A program made the position numbers and the translations under genes. The notes beneath the pieces were generated by a model that did no database searches, was not told where the DNA came from, and saw nothing but the letters and a program-made list of their open reading frames with translations. Shown here in pieces: positions 59,877 to 64,000 of a stretch of DNA of 64,000 nt (within the stretch, counting starts at the first letter, position 1; each line of letters begins with the position of its first letter). This DNA comes from Paenalcaligenes sp052103955. Lineage in GTDB: Bacteria > Pseudomonadota > Gammaproteobacteria > Burkholderiales > Burkholderiaceae_B. Where the stretch lies: the NCBI GenBank assembly GCA_052103955.1, contig JBQELO010000009.1, forward strand, positions 77,083-141,082, in the 5' to 3' direction.

Positions 59877-60959
59877 GTGAAAAAAACACTATTCACCATG
59901 ACTCTGCTCATGGGTGCCTCGGCTATTGCGCAAGCAGAAACCTCTGTCACGCTCTATGGCACTATAGATACCGGCATAGGCTACCAATCCTTTAAAAACC
60001 GCGACAACGGTGTCAAAGCCTCACAAACAGGCCTTTTTAATGGTGTATGGTCTAGCAGTTCATGGGGGTTAAAAGGCAGTGAAGACCTAGGTGACGGGTT
60101 ACGTGCCATTTTTAAACTGGAAAGCGGTTTCAATGTGCTAACTGGTGAGTCCTCTAGCGACCGTTTATTTAAAACCACCACGCTAGGGCTGAGTAGTGAT
60201 GATTGGGGTAGTATCAATTTCGGTCGTGTGGGCAATGCTATTCAAGACTACGCCAGTTATATTGCTGGCCCAGACGATGAAGAAAACCTGTCTGATATTA
60301 CCAATACCTTTAGTGCGGCAGGTTCTAATAAAGCTGACAATACCGTTGTCTATAAATCGCCTTCCTTTAACGGTCTAGATTTTTCTATTGGCTATTCCTT
60401 TAATACTAAGGGCCCACAAAGCTGGAATAGCAGCGAGAACACCAAACTCATCACTTCTGCCGTAGGCTATTCCAATGGTCCTCTAAGCCTGTCCCTAGGC
60501 TATGACCGTTTGCAATCAAAGGACTGGGCCAAAAAAGTGCACTCATGGGTCGCCATCGGTGGATACGACTTTAGCGCTCTGCAACTTGGTGTGGCAGTGG
60601 GTCAGGATATTAATGGCCGACAATCTGGGTTTGGCTCCTATGCGCCCTCTTCCGCCTTCACCTTTTGGAATTCTGGCTACACCAAAGATTTCAAAACAAC
60701 CAGCTTCACCATTAATGCCACCGTGCCCATTACGCCTGCCTCAAGCGCCATGGTTGGTTGGAGTGTTTCTCGTGCCAGTAGCGCTTTCAACAATGCCTAC
60801 GACTTAGATAAACGACAGCAGAACATTTATAGCGCGGGCTATTCCTACAACTTATCCAAACGCACAACCTTGTATGCCTTAGCAGGTTACGCCACCGGGT
60901 TTGCTTTCCAAAACGTTAGAGGTCAACAAGTCATCGTGGGATTGGATCATAACTTCTGA
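59877..60959 (+). CDS. Gram-negative porin (betaproteobacterial trimeric type)
   Basis: A 360-residue outer-membrane porin. The signal peptide is MKKTLFTMTLLMGASAIAQA, and the mature chain opens ETSVTLYGTIDTGIGY, the hallmark of the Omp32/Bordetella porin family. SSWGLKGSEDLGDGLRAIFKLESGF is another family block, and the last residue is the usual Phe (GLDHNF). A GTG start follows AAAGGGA. It allows passive diffusion of small solutes; selectivity is not readable. Confidence 0.93.
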   Translation: MKKTLFTMTLLMGASAIAQAETSVTLYGTIDTGIGYQSFKNRDNGVKASQTGLFNGVWSSSSWGLKGSEDLGDGLRAIFKLESGFNVLTGESSSDRLFKTTTLGLSSDDWGSINFGRVGNAIQDYASYIAGPDDEENLSDITNTFSAAGSNKADNTVVYKSPSFNGLDFSIGYSFNTKGPQSWNSSENTKLITSAVGYSNGPLSLSLGYDRLQSKDWAKKVHSWVAIGGYDFSALQLGVAVGQDINGRQSGFGSYAPSSAFTFWNSGYTKDFKTTSFTINATVPITPASSAMVGWSVSRASSAFNNAYDLDKRQQNIYSAGYSYNLSKRTTLYALAGYATGFAFQNVRGQQVIVGLDHNF

Positions 60960-61035
60960 TCGTCATGACTTCATGTATTTCGGGGCTGACATGCATAACA
61001 AAGTAGCCCCACCTCACGCTCAGGAGTAGGCGGTA

Positions 61036-63951
61036 ATGAGTACACATCACACTGGATTTTCCCGCAGGGATTTCATCAAATTAGGTACGGTAGGCGGTAT
61101 CACCCTGCTTTTAGGACGTTTACCTACAGCACATGCGCTAGAAGTGAACTCAGGCGTTAGTTCTACCGACTGGATTGGCCGCGACGGCAAAGCCAAATTT
61201 CGTTGGGATGCCATCCGTAAGGTAACGGGCCAAAAGAACTTCTCTTTTGACTTCCGCTCACTGGATTTACCCGGTTGGCCTAAGCAACAAGGCTATGCCT
61301 TTATGTTGAAGGCCGCCGATGCAGAACATCGCTTTGAAGGCGTGGACATTTCTGTGCTGGGCGATGCCCTGCAACCCGATAGACTGCTGCTACAAAAAGA
61401 CTTAGCTGAACATGGTTTGGAAGCGCCTAAAAGCATGGGTAAAGGCTTTTACGGTGAGCACATTCTGCTGCCCATAGGCGAAACTGCCCCACTTTTAGGG
61501 CATCCAGTCGCTATACTGTTCTACAACGACTTTGATAGGTTCCAAGCCGCTAAGCGGTTATTGCGCTTTGACACCAATGTCGTTAAATACGGCGAATTCA
61601 CGGGCCCTAAACCACCAGCCAACTACGGTGCTGGCCGCTTTGTGCGCATAGGCGGTGAAACCCCGTATGACCCACCTGCATTCGCCCCTTTCCAGAACGG
61701 CTCCCTTAAAGGCGGCTTTCATGGCAACGAGGTCGTCTGGCCTCCCTTCCAAGCCGATCAAGACCTATTCATTCCTGAGGTCATTAAACGTAAGCGTGGT
61801 AGCGGGTTTGAGGACTCCTTACATGTAGTGGATCCCACCGTGCCTGAACAGGCCATGGATGCCGCTATGATCATTGCCGAGGACATAGAACAGGCCCGCA
61901 ACAACCCAGACAAAATCGTGCTTGAGCGTCATGGATTTTCGCAGTCTATTGACCCCTGTGCCATGGAGCCTGATAACTGTACCGCTTGGTACGATTCGGA
62001 AACGCGTAGCTTGCATATTATGACTGCCACGCAGTCGCCTGCTGGTGTCGCCAGTGCCGCAGCCGCCATGGTGAAAGACAATACACAAGTGCCTGTTGAG
62101 CGCATCATTCTGCTCACTGGCTCTACCGTGGGTTACGGCTCTAAAGACTATTCCGTGTTTCCGTACTATGCGATTGCCGCCTGTTTATACAGCGGCGGCG
62201 TACCGGTTCGGGTGGCCAACGATCGCTATGAGCAATTCCAGTTGGGCATGAAGCGCCACTCTATTGCCATGGACGTCACCATTACGGCTGATCGCAACAC
62301 TGGCAAGTTTGAGATTCTAAAAGGCTTTTATAACTGTAACGGCGGCGGTAGAGAAAACCTGTCGGTGGCGGTTTCACACGTTGCCGCTCGTGGTGCGCAG
62401 TCGGTTTACTACTTCCCCAAATCAGACCTTGCCACCGTCGCCATGGCAACCCAAGCGGTAGAGGCTGGTTCCATGCGTGGTTTTGGCTCATTGCAGTCTA
62501 TGTCCATCACCGAGGTAATGGTGGACGAGATCGCCAACGAATTAGGCATTGACCCCATAGAACTACGCCGCCGTAACGCATTACGTGAAGGCGCGCAGAA
62601 CACCCAAGGTGGCGTACAAGCTGGCGACCCACGTATTGAAGAAATGCTGGATCTAGCCGCCAAACACCCCTTATGGGCTAATCGAGATCAAACCAAAGCC
62701 GAATTTGACGCTGCTAACCCCGGCAAACGTTATGGTGTGGGCTTTGCACAAGTTCAGCAGGTTTATGGCTCCAGCGGTGACCCTAGCCTTCTGGTGCTGG
62801 AGTTTGACAGTAACGGCTCGTTGAATATGCGGCATTGCGCCCAAGAAATCGGCACTGGCGCGACCACCGCACAACAGGTAATGGTATGGCAGGCTTTAGG
62901 TAAAGCGCCCGACCACGTAGAGTTTGGGGTAACGGAGTTCCCTGAACTACCGTTGACCAGCAATTGGGCTGATCAAAAGTTGCAGGACGAATACTCCAAA
63001 AAAGATCCGTATTGGGTACCGTCTATTATCCCAGACATGAGTTCCTCTTCCAGTGTGTATTACATTGGTTTTGCGACTCGCCAAGCCGCCCGCTTTTTAC
63101 TCGAGTTCACGATGTGGCCGGCAGCTCGCGCCATCTGGAGTCAAGGCGCAGGTGGCGGCCCTATTTCCAGTTTGAATGTGCAGTTTTCAGACCTGCGCAT
63201 AGGGCCAGATGGTTTGGGTGGTGGTGGCATGAAACCCATCCCCTTTGAAGAGCTTGCTAAAAAAGCGCATGAAATGGGCTTGATTACGGGTGTAGCGCTA
63301 CATACCTTCAGCCGTTGGGAGTGGGCTCGCGCAGAGTTTGATATTCCTGGCATTGGTCTGCGTACTCTGCCTATAGATGCCTTGGCCGTACGCTATGGCG
63401 ATGGTGCACCAGAAACCTTGAAACAACGCATGACCACGGCGGGATACGACTTCATCAAGCGTAATAATGCCACCTATCCACCAACCCAGCGCAGCAGTGC
63501 AGGGCCAACCACCTATACGCCCGCCGCCTACATCGTAGAGCTGAATGTGAACACCTTCACAGGTCAAGTAGAGGTGATGAACCATCACTCATTGATGGAT
63601 CCAGGCACCATGATCGTCCCTGAATTAGTATCAGGCCAATTGCAAGGTGGCGCAGCCATGGGCATAGGTCATGCTCTGATGGAAGAACTGCCTCTTTACG
63701 AGGATGGTCCCGGTAACGGTACATGGAACTTCAACCGTTACACCCTGCCTCGTGCTAAGGATGTAGCCGTATGGAAGCAAACCGCCGACTACCTTCCCCC
63801 GCTGTCTGAAACCTCACCACCCAAAGGGATGGCAGAGCTTGGCATGATTCCAGTAGTAGCCGCCATCAGCAATGCCATTACGCATGCCGTGGACAAGCGC
63901 TTTTACGAATTCCCTATTACCCCTAAAAAAATCAAGGAAGCGCTGGCATGA
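61036..63951 (+). CDS. Tat-exported molybdopterin-binding oxidoreductase, large subunit
   Basis: A 971-residue xanthine oxidase family large subunit. The twin-arginine signal is SRRDFIKLG, ending around AHA, so it works in the periplasm. Molybdopterin-binding stretches include NGGGRENLSVAVSHVAARG, SMRGFGSLQSM, CAQEIGTGATTAQQ and, near the end, PPKGMAELGMIPVVAAISNAI, whose Glu is the expected catalytic base. Related enzymes are isoquinoline oxidoreductase IorB and membrane-linked aldehyde dehydrogenases. The substrate is unknown. It overlaps the next gene, its iron-sulfur subunit, by 4 bases. Confidence 0.92.
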   Translation: MSTHHTGFSRRDFIKLGTVGGITLLLGRLPTAHALEVNSGVSSTDWIGRDGKAKFRWDAIRKVTGQKNFSFDFRSLDLPGWPKQQGYAFMLKAADAEHRFEGVDISVLGDALQPDRLLLQKDLAEHGLEAPKSMGKGFYGEHILLPIGETAPLLGHPVAILFYNDFDRFQAAKRLLRFDTNVVKYGEFTGPKPPANYGAGRFVRIGGETPYDPPAFAPFQNGSLKGGFHGNEVVWPPFQADQDLFIPEVIKRKRGSGFEDSLHVVDPTVPEQAMDAAMIIAEDIEQARNNPDKIVLERHGFSQSIDPCAMEPDNCTAWYDSETRSLHIMTATQSPAGVASAAAAMVKDNTQVPVERIILLTGSTVGYGSKDYSVFPYYAIAACLYSGGVPVRVANDRYEQFQLGMKRHSIAMDVTITADRNTGKFEILKGFYNCNGGGRENLSVAVSHVAARGAQSVYYFPKSDLATVAMATQAVEAGSMRGFGSLQSMSITEVMVDEIANELGIDPIELRRRNALREGAQNTQGGVQAGDPRIEEMLDLAAKHPLWANRDQTKAEFDAANPGKRYGVGFAQVQQVYGSSGDPSLLVLEFDSNGSLNMRHCAQEIGTGATTAQQVMVWQALGKAPDHVEFGVTEFPELPLTSNWADQKLQDEYSKKDPYWVPSIIPDMSSSSSVYYIGFATRQAARFLLEFTMWPAARAIWSQGAGGGPISSLNVQFSDLRIGPDGLGGGGMKPIPFEELAKKAHEMGLITGVALHTFSRWEWARAEFDIPGIGLRTLPIDALAVRYGDGAPETLKQRMTTAGYDFIKRNNATYPPTQRSSAGPTTYTPAAYIVELNVNTFTGQVEVMNHHSLMDPGTMIVPELVSGQLQGGAAMGIGHALMEELPLYEDGPGNGTWNFNRYTLPRAKDVAVWKQTADYLPPLSETSPPKGMAELGMIPVVAAISNAITHAVDKRFYEFPITPKKIKEALA

Positions 63952-64000
63952 GCTTAGAAAAACAACCCCTGACGCTCACGATCAACGGCAACAAAATCGG
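63948..64000 (+). CDS. 2Fe-2S small subunit of the molybdenum enzyme, N-terminus (cut by edge)
   Basis: The visible codons after an ATG that overlaps the preceding stop (ATGA) give MSLEKQPLTLTINGNKI. LTINGNKI is the typical first strand of (2Fe-2S)-binding subunits such as IorA/CoxS-type. The cluster cysteines lie outside the window. Confidence 0.75.
   Translation, partial: MSLEKQPLTLTINGNKI

Overview
The window looks like chromosome from a betaproteobacterium, probably Burkholderiales/Alcaligenaceae-like. The block glnA, hemW-rdgB-rph with yicC divergent, the 'LYGTIDTGIGY'-type trimeric porin, and the mix of TonB receptors and RhtX-type siderophore carrier all fit that group. The genus is not determined. 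Base composition is moderate (near 50% by eye), with some cargo noticeably different from the backbone.

Layout. (1) 1-5.5 kb is conserved backbone: a DapA-family aldolase (cut by the left edge), glnA, hemW, rdgB, rph and, divergently, yicC. (2) 5.5-30.36 kb is an integrated island at the 3' end of yicC. It starts with a tyrosine integrase. It then carries a minus-strand operon for an amino-acid-type ABC transporter plus a 2-hydroxyacid dehydrogenase and an RraA-like protein, with a divergent LysR regulator. After a junk zone (IS3 orfB remnant joined to a YncE remnant) comes iron cargo: FecI/FecR sigma signalling, an STN-type TonB receptor, a DUF3649/PepSY/DUF3325 inner-membrane module and a YncE-like lipoprotein. 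A convergent second set resembles the yersiniabactin uptake genes (FyuA-like receptor, paired YbtP/YbtQ-like ABC half-transporters, RhtX/FptX-like MFS carrier and an AraC/YbtA/PchR-like regulator). No siderophore synthetases are present, so this looks like xenosiderophore uptake. (3) 30.34-57.05 kb is a second, tandem island with its own closely related integrase. It carries a 2100-residue Avs-like STAND NTPase with a Cap4/Mrr-like nuclease motif and an overlapping small partner, an unknown protein, a DUF5710 protein, a long zinc-starvation operon headed by zur behind a perfect 18-bp Zur-type palindrome (zigA, folE2, a second COG0523 GTPase, cysS, yidD, sufE, gamma-carbonic anhydrase, dihydroorotase, fur-like, hisI), an EexN-type lipoprotein, a Gabija gajA-gajB pair, and an SRA-HNH restriction endonuclease. 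(4) 57.05-64 kb holds a 2-hydroxyacid dehydrogenase lacking the family's active-site arginine, a DUF1176 protein, a porin, and a Tat-exported molybdopterin oxidoreductase with the first codons of its 2Fe-2S subunit.

How the parts work together. Three copies of the yicC-end att core (5.48, 30.35 and 57.04 kb) bracket the two islands. Short arm-type repeats sit beside each att: GGTGAGTAC next to integrase 1, TGGTGGGTA next to integrase 2 and around the third att. Island 1 is metal (iron) and nutrient acquisition. Island 2 combines zinc-sparing metabolism with at least three anti-phage modules. The most novel candidates are the Avs-like protein with its overlapping partner, and the co-variation of integrase N-termini with their arm repeats.
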